The notes under the pieces are model-generated. The model searched no databases. It was given only the letters and a program-made list of their open reading frames with translations, and was not told the origin of the DNA. Positions 1 to 12,036 of a DNA stretch of 64,000 nt are shown one piece after another. Positions within the stretch are counted from its first letter, which is position 1. Every line of letters starts with the position of its first letter. This DNA comes from Microthyrium microscopicum (taxonomy: Eukaryota; Ascomycota; Dothideomycetes; Microthyriales; Microthyriaceae). The translations under genes and the position numbers were made by a program. The stretch lies in the NCBI GenBank assembly GCA_010405405.1, contig MU004241.1, positions 793,373 through 857,372 of the forward strand, written 5' to 3'.

Positions 1-3000
1 AAACTCCTATTACTTTATTAAATAAGAAAATAAAGGTTAAACTACTCTAGATAAATACTATAATTTTAGTAAAGAAATATACTAATAAGAATAAAGACTT
101 AATAATAATATAAAAAATAAGTAAAATTATTACTAAAGTATACTAGGCAAACTTCCTAAAGAACTAGAAGATATCTCCCTAATAGTAATAACTAAGAAGT
201 TTAGTAATACTTAAACTAGTATAAATACGTATAACTAAGATTATAGCTTAGAGAGTTAACATACTAAAATAATAAAAAAAGAGATTAGAAATAAAGTAAA
301 AGCAAAATGCTAATTATAAGTAAGTAACGTAACTAATAGATAATATACTATAAAAAAAAAAAAGGTAAAAACTAAACTAGAGTTAGAAATATTCCTAATT
401 AAAGTATATTACTATAAGCTCTAAATAAATACTTAAGTATAGCTTATAAGAACATAATAATATACTACTATAGTATAAAGAATATTATAAAGTAACTAAC
501 TAATTAAGCTTTATAATAGTCTTAATAAAGTATAAGTAATAGCGCTCTTCTTTATATAATTAAAAGTTATTAGACTTAATAATTAGCTATATAACATATA
601 GGTACTAATAGTCTTCTTACTATAATACCTATATAATTACTAGTAATAAATAGTTTACTATATACTACTAAACTACCTATAATATTATAAGAAAAAATTA
701 CTAGAATAAGTAATAATACTAAATAAAGCCTACATATTCTCTAATCTAAAGGATACTTAGGTAATAGCTAAATAGCTACTAAAAAGCAAAGCTCTTTAGT
801 AATTTAGACTAACTAAAAAAATTATAGAAATAAACCTTAAGATATATAAAGAACTACTAAGACTTAAGAATCCTATAAATAACTAACTATAATACTATAG
901 TACTAATAGGCTAGTAATATATAATTATAAAGGAAATAGCTAAGTCTAAAAACGTAATTAATTTTATTCTATATCTATCTACTACTTTTTATTAAATAAT
1001 AATACTACCCTACCTAATAACTAAGATATCTCTACTAATAAATCTATCTTTACGCTTTAAGCATAAAGCTTTAATAAGATAGCTTATAGGTAAGCTAAAT
1101 TAGTAGCTAATATAGCTATATTAACCTTTAGCTTCTTTTTCTTTTATTACGCTAGTAAGGCTATAATAGAAGTAAACTAGGCCCTATAGCTAGTAAACTT
1201 ACTTACTAAATCCTTTATAATCTCTACCTACTTAGTAGCCTTCTTATCTATACCTAATAATATATACTTCTTAATATCCTAACAAAGGTTAACTAAGTTA
1301 ACTATTACCTTATTAAAGGCGTATTAGAAGTACTTACCTTACTCCTTTAACTTTACTAGTACTTTACTATAATATTAAAAAAAGTAGAAAATTAAAAGCA
1401 AGGATATACTTATAGCTTTATACTTAAAACGTTACTCTTTATAATAAGAGTAAAGATGCTAGCTAGGGCTAGCCTAACTATAAATATAAGTAATTACTAT
1501 AGTAAATATACTAAAATTAACTAAGTACTTACTATTAAGTAACTTTATATAATAGTATAATGCTTAGAGATAGTATAGATAAATTCTTATACTAAAGGTA
1601 TATATAGTCTATATTATAATAATTAATACTATATATAAAAGGATACTAAAAAACTTATAATAAGAGCTAAGATAGAACTAGCTAATTTTATATCTAAGGA
1701 TAAAGTAGTATTTTTAATATTTATAGATAAAATAATTTTTACCTTCTTTAGAGATAATAAAAGAGAAGTACTTATAGGCATAGAATATTTACTAAGTACT
1801 TAAAGGCGTAAAAAAGAGAAGAAAAGAAAGCTTATAAAGGACTTATCCTTAGAAGAGGAATTAGGAAGAGTAAGAAGCATAATAAAAACTTAGAGAGAAA
1901 AAAGTAATTAAAACTATATAAATTTAAAATACTTTATACCTTAGAGGTAGACTATATAGACTATTAGAAACTTAGAGGTAGCTATTTAGTAGCCTATTAT
2001 ATAGTATTAAAGAGCGTAAATTAATAAAGAAAACTTAGTTAAGAAGTATTATAGATATCTTACTTAATAGGTATTAAAAGAGAGGGCTTAATATAGCTAA
2101 GGGCTATAGTAATACTAGAGCCTATTAAGAGTAGAAATTAATTATAAAAACTTAAAAATATATATTATATACACCTATTATAAAATTATATAGAAAGTTA
2201 ACTATATAAGGATAATAGCTATAGGCCCCTAAGAAAGGGAAGATTAATAGGAACTTATTAAACTATAATAGTAAAACTTAGTAATAAGGTAATACTAAAT
2301 AGAAATAAGCGCTAAGAAGCTAGATCTAACTTATTCTAGAAAATACTATAGCCTTAAGTAATTAGGCAATAAATAAGTCTTAAAAGAGAAACTAGTAATA
2401 AAGATAGTATTAAGGATTAAAATCCTAACGCGTAGCGTAGAATCTATATAATATATAGTATACTTAAGCTATATAGGGCCTCTAATAATTAGTAACTACT
2501 AATTACTTACTATATTAACCTACTAACTAGAATTTCTTTAGTAGGCTTATAGTTTATAGAGAAATAATATAAGTCCTTTTATTTAGAAGTAGTAGACTAA
2601 GAGAGTATTATAATAATAATAGAATAAGGCTACTAAAAGGTAACTAAAGGAACACTACAGGTTTCCCTATAGAGGTTTTTCTAAAAGTAAGAGTAGCGTC
2701 TACATAGCCCATTAGCGTAGCTAAAAGACAATAAACAAGATTTATATATAATAAAGCTCGTCCTAACGTATATCTTAGTCTATATTAGTACTAGTTCTTA
2801 GAAAAGCTTAGCTTACTATTTAATATAAACGTCTTAATAGGTAAAAATTAATATTAATATATTTTAATCTTAACTTAACTTATATACTTTAGCTAATATC
2901 TAATTCTAGTCTCTATAAGGCCTTTATTTACTATACTAACTATATTAACTCTAAGTATAATTTGCTTAAATATAAGGTATTTCTTTAGACTATCTAATTT

Positions 3001-4690
3001 ATTCTTATAGGTTTATATAAGCATAAAGAGTCTAAGTTAACTAAAGAGCTATAAAAGCTTTATAAGTTATATCTATCTATCTTCTATGCCTTAATGCTAT
3101 AATCTAAGTAAAAGAATCTTAAAGCTAGTACTACTATTAAAGAGCTAATTTATAGTAATAATACTTATTTATTTCTATCTATTATAGGCTGTTAAACTAA
3201 TTACTATATTAAAGATAATCTATATTTCCTAGTAAAAGGTAACTAAGTAGATTACTACTTAAGAGATATAATTATTAAAGTATATAATAATGACTATAAT
3301 CGCTTAAACCTTTTTGACTTAAGAGACTTACTACTTAAATAATATAAGAAGGCTATCTTCTAGGACCTATAAGTACTTAAAGTAATATACTACTAATTAG
3401 AAGTAATATATACTCCTAAGTATATCTATTATCTTTATCCTTTTTATTATCTTTATTCTTTTTATTACCTTTATCTTTTTTATTACCTTTATCCTTTTTA
3501 TTACCTTTATCCTTCTTATTACTCTTCTCCTTACTCTATTCTTATAACTTTAACCTTCTTTTTATATTACTATCCTTTTTATTACTTTCCCTCCTTCCTA
3601 TAGCTCTCTATAGTATTTATTAATAATTCCTTATAATTTTGCTATATATTACTAACTTACTTTAGGGTTTCTAAGTATTATATAGCTCTTAGTCTTAGTA
3701 ATTTTATCTAATATACTTAAGATAGTAAGATGCGTACTAGTTAGATTAATTAATTCTTTATTTATAAAATTATAGCTATCTACTTCTAATTATTTATTAT
3801 CTTAATTCCTACTAAGGATACTAGCTTTATTAATAAGCTTATAAGATTTTTTATACTTAAAATAGAGGCTAAGGATAATATATTAGTTATTAGTCTTTCT
3901 TCTTTATAAGCTTATTACCTTTATATCGTCCCTATTACTATTACCTTTAGTTAAACTACTAATAAGCTTAGCCTAGTTAAGCTAGCTAATATTAATAAGA
4001 GTATACTTCTTTTTTATATAGACTAGAACCTAGAGATTCTCTAATCTAGTAGTTTTTTAGGCCTTTAAGTTTAGTTAAAGTTAGAAGTTAGGAGGGTAAT
4101 AAAAAACGTATATGTTTTATATAGATTAATCCTTATCCTAGAGTAAAATTAGAGGATATAGTAAGTATATAGTAGGTGTAGGTAGTAATTATATAAAGTA
4201 GCTATAGGTAGGTAGGCGTAAAAAGCTAAGTATAAGAATTATAGGGGTTAGAAGGTATAGTATAGAATATAGCCTAGAGCGTAGGAGCTATATAGGCTAG
4301 CTAGACTAAATATAGTAATTATACTAAGCAATAACTAGTATAAAATATAAGTAAGTATAGTAAGAATTAGAGTTTTTTAGGTATAGGTTAGTTCTAAAGA
4401 GAAGAAAGCTAGACTAGCCTAGTTCTAGCGTAAGGTATTCTAACTAATTAGTAGCCTAGAGGTAGTCCTAGGTATAGGCCTAAGTTAAGCGTTAAAGTAA
4501 ATTTAACTATTAGTTGACGCTTAATTAACTATTACTTAAATAGAATAAACGTTAGCTAATGGTTAGTAGCCTTGTACTAACCGTTAGTTAATAAATATAA
4601 GGTTAATTAACGTTTCATGCAATTAACTGTTTACGCATTATTTAATAGTCTTTTGCATATTTAAAAGAATAAACGTTGATTGCTACATAA
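1..4690. repeat. AT-rich, RIP-like degraded repeat block
   Basis: The whole stretch is made of TA-rich words in every frame, with TpA very frequent and CpA/TpG rare. This is the signature expected of repeat-induced point mutation (C-to-T changes at CpA on both strands). No open frame of useful length survives. Composition changes within about 100 bases near 4690 to ordinary balanced DNA. The block is best read as an old, heavily decayed repeat, probably of transposon origin. I cannot assign a family from what remains, and it is broken throughout. It probably forms a heterochromatic AT isochore next to the gene-rich segment. Confidence 0.85.
3431..3520. repeat. Five tandem 18-bp pyrimidine-rich units
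   Basis: Five consecutive 18-base units of the form A(C/T)CTTTATCCTTTTTATT lie head to tail at 3431, 3449, 3467, 3485 and 3503. They differ by only a few C/T changes. Degenerate T- and C-rich sequence continues to about 3605. The unit length is a multiple of three. The array is a minisatellite inside the AT-rich block, much less scrambled than its surroundings. Confidence 0.8.
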
Positions 4691-7139
4691 CCGTTGATTA
4701 ACCGTCGCTCGACTGTTACCTGGGCCGCCAAGGCCCGCTAAGGAATCAACAGTGGAGGGATGCTTGAAGGTGGAGATTGTTGGACTGAGCGAGTCGAAAG
4801 ATTTAGGCAGCTCAAATGTTATGAGTTCAAAATGACATAGGTTTCTGCAGGCAGGAAGTACTTTGTTACAGTAGGCTCACGGGCTTGTAGCGTTTGTACC
4901 GGTAGGTAGCACCGGTTTGTTCAAGAAAGGCGCGTTGAATCTTAATCAATGATCAGTTGAGGGGTCTGTCGATCATCTGTCTATGAGGTAATGATTGTCC
5001 TGTTTCTACCTACCAATCTCTTTCAGGTAACCCGATATCGCAAGTCGATTTGATATAGCTTATTGACGATGCTCGTTAATAAGTGAAAGAAGGCGAAGTG
5101 TCAGATGAATAATTCAGTTCTAAAGATGGAAAACACATGCAAGCAAAGAAATACCAGCCTTCTACCTTTTGCATCGTGAGACTTTAATTGATCCTTGTTG
5201 GCAGTCGCACCCGGCGGAGCTCAGTGGGGCAGGAACAGAGTGCTTAGTCAGCATATCCACCAATCATACACCACCACTACCCAGTAGTTGCTGCGGCACG
5301 AATAACTTTATTTCCAGCACCGACTTGAGCATGTGAATGTCTCGCTATGAAGACGTTAACGCGTAATGGGTTGTGTAGTTGCATAAAAGGAGAGGACGGC
5401 GAAAATGTCGGCATATTTTGACTCGGAACGTGCCATATTATTTGGAAAGATAATAAACAAAGCAAGGGTTGAAATCTACAGCCTAAACTTAGATTTAAGC
5501 TTCCTTGCACTATAGCGGGGCTGGAATATAGATCAAGTGGGGCTACTATTTTGAAACCAATACAGCCAACTCTTGCTATCCCTGTCTTTGTATCAAAGAG
5601 TTCAACCTCACATCTCGACAATTTCCGAATATAAGCCCAATCTTGCAAGTTACTGCTTGAAACGCTATGTTCTTCTCTAATTCTTGAGCCAGTTCAATAC
5701 TATGCAAGAAGGGGCAAATTGTCGCTGATATATATTGACCCTGAAACATCAGAAACTGCTCATTAATCCTTGCAAGAATGGACCACCCAGAGCCTCACTT
5801 CTCCAACACCGCGGCTCAATTTTGACTGCATTCAACCCCGTATCAGGCTGCTTGTCCTAAAACAGGCTGGCTTCAACTGCCTCTTCAACGGCTGCACTAC
5901 TCTTTTCGAATATTACACCACAAATGCATACCCTAGAGAGTGCATGATACTCTCTTAGTGGCAGCTTCACATCAGCTAATTATTCCTTGTCATTCACGTC
6001 GTCTGGTTCGTTTCGAGACACGTCGTATCCCTTGACCAATCCACCAACCATTTCATCTCAAACCAGCTCTGAAATCTGATACCCCGTGGATGGCCCGCCG
6101 CATCAAATCTTTCTTGGCTTGGCTCCGCTCTTCCTACTTAGTACTTACCACCCTTATATGTAAGGTACGCATGTGGCTCTTTGACAACAACCACCTCTTT
6201 TACGCAGCATAACTGGCCGCGTCCATGGTTCGGCTGCTCACATCCTCTTTGCGTCTGGTTGAGTGTGGTCCATGCTATGGTCTGGTCTGATCTTGGAACT
6301 TCGGATCCTGGAAGAGAGGTGGTTGCTGAGGTAAAGCGTGAGTATGGGTTTACATCCTTTCCCTTTCCATCTTGTGCATGGTCACTGGTGCCGAACATTG
6401 TCCAGTCTGAAGTCTTAGCAGCGTGAGGTGGTAAACTGGTCACTGGAAGTCTGGTAGTCGCAGTCGCAGTGTGCCTATCCTTTTAGCTTTTGCGTCTTTG
6501 CTTTACCCATCTGAGGATTTCCCATGAAGCTAATCGTGCCAACTGTCTCTGATCGCGGTCCTTCTGCTCATCTGATGCTACCGTGTTCCTTCTCATCGCT
6601 GGTCCCTACTATTTCTCTCTCATCTCTTCCCCGTCGCCCGTCTCCCTGACATTGTTCTTCTGCTCCTGGCCGCTAGTTCCGTGTCCGTTCAAGTGCTCCA
6701 AGCGTCTCGTTGCTGCTTGTCTCCTTTCCTTTCATCTGATCTGCTATAATAACCCTCTTCCTCACCTAAATCTCTGGTGTTGTAGTTTTCGCTTCCTCTT
6801 CTTTCCTCCTTCTTTCTCCATCACCTCTTTCCCCTCCTAATTATACAATACCTGCTGACTAGAGGTCGTACGCTTGCACCTATAATTGAGTTTTCCCTCG
6901 TAGTTATTCTGCTACCTATTTTGTACCAGTAGCAGGCAGTCACCGCGATCTTCCCCTAACAATCCACTACTTAATTATCTCTCCAAACTACACCACTGCA
7001 AACCCTTTCCTTGGTGTTTACTCCAACCACTCCCTACCATCCATAACCATCCATCCACCCGTTTAATTCTTCACTCTCTACACAATCCATTCGAGTCACT
7101 TCCATCACCAGTCATCCATTTTGTTCTTTTCCATCAATT
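4691..7139. other. Gene-free stretch and HPC2 5' leader
   Basis: Balanced-composition DNA with no convincing gene. Short open frames occur on both strands, but they lack family resemblance and clear splice structure. From about 6540 to 7139 the + strand becomes strongly pyrimidine-rich (repeated CTCTT, CCTTT and TCCATC words), which is typical of a fungal promoter and long 5' leader, here for the HPC2-like gene starting at 7140. Confidence 0.6.
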
Positions 7140-8858
7140 ATGGATGTGAGCAATGCAGCTCGTGGTGATGCATCACGATTTGATGATTCAGTTCTCTCCA
7201 CAAATTCATCAGAACCGCTCAGCAGTCCACCGCGATCTCCAGAAGCACCAGTTGGTGGTCCATCACCACTCAACGCCGCAAACCGAAATGTTTCAAATTC
7301 TGGTGTTGCACCTCCACCAACTTCAGCGCCACATGTCCAATCGCTAATTAATCCTGCGCCTGCACCTAAAAAACCAGGCCGCAAAAAGAAAGAATTAACT
7401 GCAGAAGAAATCGCAGCCAAGGCCAATAAGGAGCCAAAAAAGCCAGGCCGCAAACCTCGTGTACCAAAAGATCCCAATGCTCCGCCAGTCCAACGGAAGC
7501 GCAAAGCTGCAGGTGACGCAGCCATTGCACCTACAACATCTCTTCCTCAACATTCTATGCTCGCGCCGCCAGATGGCATCAATCAGGCCGCTTCTCGTCA
7601 ACCTAAAATCACAGATCTAGTCAACACCCTTCCTATCTCATCACAGCAGGCGCGAATGGCTTCGCCAGCCAACTCGCATCGTGGACCTGCCACTCCTGGC
7701 AATGCGCGCCCTGCAAGTAGTGGTCAGATCTTCGATATCATCCGGGGTTCCACGGTCGAAGCTCCTCCAGTATCGCCTACACCTCCTCTACAGAACCGAG
7801 CCAGTGCTTCACCTAGCATAAAATCACTAATTGATCCTATTCCGCCAACCTCAGAACCATCACGCGCAGTTCCTCAATCATCCTCATCACTATCCAAAAG
7901 CTATCAGATATCTATACCTTCAAATGTTCTCACTTCAAACCTCAAAGCAGTTCCACAGCATTCTCGTCAACTAGAACCAGAAATGAAGCAAAAACGAGAA
8001 TCAGCTAGCGGTCCACCATCCAATGCGCCAACACCTCCTCAAAAGCCAAAAATCACGCGCGAAGTTCCACCTCTCCCTAGCGGCAGCGGTCTCCTCTCTG
8101 GCACTCCTTTTGGCCTCAATGGAACCTCCAACGGCACCTCTGAACCAGGAAAAGGCACCAACATCTGGCTCAAATTCGACCTCAAAGGCAAAGAAAACGT
8201 CACCATCAATTTCGCGCACGAAGTCGAAAAGAAGTATGGTTTCGCCGCTCTCAACCCCCGTCTCGCAGCCCGCCAAGAACGACAGCGCCAAATGGCACTC
8301 GCTGGCGCAGCACTCGAAAAGGAACAAGGCCTGACTGGATCTACTGACGACATGTCGCTAGATCTATCAGACGCAGAGAGCCCAAACGACACAGATGCAG
8401 TGAAAGAGGGCGCAGACGGCGAACCGCCAAAGAAAAAGCGCAAGAAGCGCACAGAGGACTATGATCGCAACGATGACTTTATCGACGATGCGGAACTGCT
8501 GCTCGAAGAACAAGCACTCATGACGAAAGACGGCTTCTTTGTCTACTCGGGCCCACTTATCCAAGAAGGCGAACGACCAGCCGTTGAGCGCGCAGACGGA
8601 ACCATTTCCAAACGTGGACGAGGTCGTGGACGAGGACGTGGTGCGGCGAGCGGCGAAACGTCTGGTAGAGGCAGTCGAGGAGGCCGTGGATCGCGCGGCG
8701 GAGGAGCAGTACGCAAACCAAGAGTCACGAAAGCTGAACGGGCGCAGATGGAGGCAGAGAAACTGGCGAGAGAAAAACTGGGTGCGTCGATGGCGGTTCC
8801 GCGGGCGGCGAGTGGGTCTTTTGTGGTGCCAACAGCTGTCGCTGCTACGGCGCCGTAG
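7140..8858 (+). CDS. HPC2: HPC2/ubinuclein-type subunit of the HIR histone chaperone
   Basis: A single-exon gene of 572 residues. The C-terminal third carries the Hpc2-related (HUN) domain at about residues 436-476, recognisable from DDFIDDAEL followed by DGFFVYSGPL. In this family that segment binds Hir/HIRA and helps deposit H3-H4 outside S phase. A second conserved block, IWLKFDLKGKENVTINF, lies near 340-360. The N-terminal half is Ser/Pro/Ala-rich and disordered, with two AT-hook-like motifs (KKPGRKKK and KKPGRKPR, about residues 79-105). Basic runs KKKRKK and RGRGRGRGRG look like nuclear-localisation or nucleic-acid-binding tails. The ATG at 7140 follows a long CT-rich leader and is the first in the frame. 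The product should be nuclear. Family assignment is firm; complex membership is inferred from the family. Confidence 0.88.
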   Translation: MDVSNAARGDASRFDDSVLSTNSSEPLSSPPRSPEAPVGGPSPLNAANRNVSNSGVAPPPTSAPHVQSLINPAPAPKKPGRKKKELTAEEIAAKANKEPKKPGRKPRVPKDPNAPPVQRKRKAAGDAAIAPTTSLPQHSMLAPPDGINQAASRQPKITDLVNTLPISSQQARMASPANSHRGPATPGNARPASSGQIFDIIRGSTVEAPPVSPTPPLQNRASASPSIKSLIDPIPPTSEPSRAVPQSSSSLSKSYQISIPSNVLTSNLKAVPQHSRQLEPEMKQKRESASGPPSNAPTPPQKPKITREVPPLPSGSGLLSGTPFGLNGTSNGTSEPGKGTNIWLKFDLKGKENVTINFAHEVEKKYGFAALNPRLAARQERQRQMALAGAALEKEQGLTGSTDDMSLDLSDAESPNDTDAVKEGADGEPPKKKRKKRTEDYDRNDDFIDDAELLLEEQALMTKDGFFVYSGPLIQEGERPAVERADGTISKRGRGRGRGRGAASGETSGRGSRGGRGSRGGGAVRKPRVTKAERAQMEAEKLAREKLGASMAVPRAASGSFVVPTAVAATAP

Positions 8859-9357
8859 AGGGCGCCAGGTGAAGGTGTTGTTGCGAGTCCTCGTGTGAAT
8901 GACTGGTTCTGGAAAACTGTATTATAAGGCATTTATGCATAGGAGCTTTTGAGGATTTTTGAAAGGCATGCGGATACCAGGGCGTCAAAAGATATTGTTT
9001 GGGCAGGCCTGGTGGCTTGGTATATTGTCATGGTATATATGACTTTTTACAGAATGATACTTTGTAATTGCAACTAGATGCTCTCTCATGAATCAATTCA
9101 GTATGTTCTCATATCTTGATATCCTACAATGTGCAGAGGCCGGAAGTGTTCATATGTGTTCATATTCTAAACTTGATCTGTGTTCCCAGAGAGGAACGCT
9201 CCTCAAAGCCGGAGAGCAGATTTCTTTCCTCCCATGCCAATGTTGCTCCCGTAATATCTTCCTCGTGTCTAATCTATACATATATATAGCAACCAAACTC
9301 CAAGCTCAATGCAATTGTTATACACATATCTCACAGCCAACGACAATCAAGTCGTCA
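8859..9357. other. Intergenic, convergent 3' ends
   Basis: About 500 bases between the 3' ends of HPC2 (+) and CBP6 (-). AT-rich 3'-UTR-like sequence. An open frame at 9088-9522 runs into the second exon of CBP6 on the other strand and is not supported. Confidence 0.6.
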
Positions 9358-9772
9358 TCACTTCCACCTCAATTTCCCAGCAGCCCAATTCCACCACATC
9401 TGCCCCTGTGTTCTCGACGGTGCCTCTTCAATATCGCGCATCAAAGCCGAATAGTGTTCAGGATTGCTCGTAGGCTTAAGCATCGCCGGTGGTATCGTAT
9501 ACTACAACCACAAAATCGTTAGCCTTCACCTTCTTCCAAAACTTGTTGTATGATCGTACCTTCTTCGCATATCTCTCATCAAGCAACGAATACAACGCAG
9601 TCACATTCTTCATCTCATTCTGAGCCTGTTCGTCGGAAAGCGCAGCGACATTCGCAGCACGCTTCTCAATGACAGACTGGAAGTTTGTAGTCGGTCGGAG
9701 CAAGTCGGTAGGCCATTGCTTGAGGATGCGGGAATAGTGGTGCTGCAGAACACCCTGGAGATTTCGTGACAT
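9358..9772 (-). CDS. CBP6: Cbp6/UQCC2-type cytochrome b (complex III) assembly factor
   Basis: Two exons, 9772-9560 and 9501-9358, with a 58-nt intron (9502-9559, GTACG...TTGTAG). The spliced product is 118 residues. The N-terminus (HYSRILKQWPTDLLRP, then VTALYSLLDERYAKKY) and the second exon (PAMLKPTSNPEHYSALM, EEAPSR) match the Cbp6/UQCC2 family. In that family the protein works with Cbp3 at the mitochondrial ribosome to promote cytochrome b translation and its hand-over to complex III. Without splicing the frame ends soon after the donor in unrelated sequence, so the second exon is needed to restore the family's C-terminus. A mitochondrial matrix location is expected from the family. No obvious long presequence is seen, which fits this short family. 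Confidence 0.85.
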
Positions 9773-10520
9773 TTTTCTTTTGGCGATTCAGCGAAGAGTC
9801 ATGGCGAGATAGCGTGCAGTATATGTAGTAATGAAGAAAGGCCGAGATATCAATGGTTGATGCGTGCACTGATGCGACACTGGCTGGTCAGTTTTTAGTT
9901 ACCGCTAAGAGTAGTGAGTAAGCGGGTAACTTTTGGGGTGATGGGCTTTTTGAGATTTGTGAGACGCTATATATTGAAAACAGGGCTAGAGCCCCTTGGC
10001 GGCTATGGGCGCGGCTGTCTGCGGAGAGGAATGTTGCATGAGTGAACGGATATGGAAGTCACGTGTTTGGAGACTGGGGTAATGAGCCAATCAACAGCGA
10101 TTTCACAGGATGACTTGGTCAGCGGCAAGAACGCAGGAGGGAGGGCTTGGCATGGAATAGTAGGCTGTGCCGCGCAAATGGGCAAGAGCGCCTGGACACC
10201 ACCCTCGCTATTGAAACAAGCCCCCAGCATCTCCCTGCGCCGTGGCCATGAACAACACCTGAGCACCTGGACACCATCCTAAATCCTTCTCGTCTATTCC
10301 ATCCACTACATACCTCTATTCTTTTTCATACTGCTCCTTTCTCTTCTCACGACCTATTCTACTTCTATCCTGCCTCTTCAGCTACCACGAGCCATCCACC
10401 CTTTGTTGCTGCTCGCTGCCGCCTGCCCGCTTTCAATTCCCTCGTCGGCTGACCTCAAACCCGCCACTCCTCTCTTGAAACCAACATCCCTCATCCACGA
10501 ACACCTGGTCTTATCTGGCC
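9773..10520. other. Divergent promoter region CBP6 / BSD2
   Basis: About 750 bases separating the starts of CBP6 (-) and BSD2 (+). The last 250 bases before BSD2 are CT-rich on the + strand, as expected of a leader. Short overlapping frames near 10003-10282 on both strands have no supporting features. Confidence 0.55.
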
Positions 10521-11714
10521 ATGAGTTCACGATACCAACGGGTACGTTAGAAATCTATGAATATCATTTGCGTTCTCAGCGCAAACCACTCAATGATCAT
10601 ACATTAACCGCATCATGTATACACAGGTGTCCAACCACGACGATGATGACCACATCTCTGGTCCTCCTCCAGTCCCCTCCTCACCACCTCCACCCTTCAC
10701 TTCCCGCCCTGCCTCGCCTACAGAATCACAAACCCTCCTCTCAAGACACGATCCCCTAACTTCCGATGCTGATCGGACGTTGGCGGAAACATTTGACTCG
10801 CCGTCAGATGACGATGTATCTGACGATGAGGATGAAGACGCACAGGAAAACAGGCGGCTTGTCCGGCAAAACACAGATCAGAACCGTAATACGCAAACAT
10901 CTTCACAACCGCCGGTCGAGACGCGAGTTCAGCACTACCCTGTGTTCGCAACGACAACATCACAAGTCTATGGCGGTGGACGGGCAAATGACGGTGTATT
11001 CGCCAACTTGAGCGCGAAGCCAACGAGAGGAGAAGAACTCGAAGAAAAGCCACCGGTATGTCTTACCCAATACATGTCCATTGATTGTTGATACTAACAT
11101 ATTTTCCTTAGTCATACGAACAGGCTGCAGCCGATGCAACACCCCCCTACTGGGAAACCACTATACTCGCCCCTGGCATGCTCTCAGATGAAGTCTATGT
11201 CGATGGCTTACCTGTTGGCTCCGTCTTCAGCTTTGTCTGGAACGCTATGATCTCCATGTCCTTTCAAATCGTCGGTTTCCTCCTCACATACCTCCTACAC
11301 ACTACCCACGCCGCCAAAAACGGGTCCCGCGCTGGTCTCGGCATAACACTCGTGCAGTACGGTTTCAGCATGAAATCAGCCTCTTCCCTACGCACAGATC
11401 CAACCGGCCTACCAGTGGACTCGAACGGCGCCTTTGCCGGCTCACCGACAGACCCGAATGCACATGATTTCGATCCCGCTAAGGAAGGCGAGAGTGGTGG
11501 GTTTGACCAAGGCATGGGATCAGGCATTGGCGGTATCAGCACGACGGACTGGTTCGCGTATATTCTTATGGTGGTGGGCTGGTTTATTCTAATAAGATCT
11601 GTGTCGGACTTTTTGCGAGCGAGAAGGCATGAGCAGCTGGTTTTGCAAAGTCCAGAGCGCGGACTAGGTGTTGCGGTTGTGGCAGAGGGTGAAGGCCCGG
11701 AAACGTCTGTATGA
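10521..11714 (+). CDS. BSD2: Bsd2/NDFIP-type membrane adaptor for Rsp5 ubiquitin ligase
   Basis: Three exons: 10521-10541, 10627-11055 and 11112-11714, giving 350 residues. The first exon encodes only MSSRYQR and uses GTACGT; the introns are 85 and 56 nt. The acidic, Pro/Ser-rich N-terminus precedes a PPSYEQ motif at about residues 149-154, which is the PPxY ligand for WW domains of Rsp5/NEDD4. The second intron splits it exactly between PP and SY. Conserved segments follow: PPYWETTILAPG, DGLPVGSVFSF, two close hydrophobic spans (about 180-235) containing LLTYLLHTTHAAKNGSRAGL, and a third near the C-terminus (WFAYILMVVGWFILIRS). Yeast Bsd2 delivers metal transporters and misfolded membrane proteins to Rsp5 in the Golgi/endosome for vacuolar degradation. 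The start was chosen because the 7-codon exon gives the usual short N-terminus and removes an unspliced alternative Met at 10615. Confidence 0.9.
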
Positions 11715-12036
11715 TCTTCTCTTTTGTCTGTTTCTTGAGCAGTGTTGCTTTCGTATTCTGGAGCAAGCAATTCATCTGAGCATTTTTTATGTCATGACTA
11801 TATATTGGTTTATGGATGTCCAGTGATTATCGTAGGCTCGGCGGATTGCTATGGTTTCACTATTAGGAATTGAACGGCAAACTGATCATTCACTATCATA
11901 TTTTTTTGACTGGAAAGGCTTTAGCGCCTTGAAGAACCTTTGGCTAGGCCATACATGCACCTTTTAATTGTCGCTTTCCAATGCATGTCATCGCCTCGTG
12001 GTCGTTTCTGCCCCTTCATAGCATCATTCGTCTTCC
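11715..12036. other. Intergenic, convergent 3' ends
   Basis: About 320 bases between the 3' ends of BSD2 (+) and the HIT gene (-). AT-rich UTR-like sequence, with nothing else recognised. Confidence 0.6.

Noticed and set aside
5277-5648. 123-codon frame on the minus strand near the AT-rich block
   Set aside because: No recognisable motif, no splice partners, mixed composition; likely chance.
6138-6443. Overlapping frames on both strands at 6.1-6.4 kb
   Set aside because: Complementary frames of similar length with no domain; at most one could be real and neither looks like a protein family.
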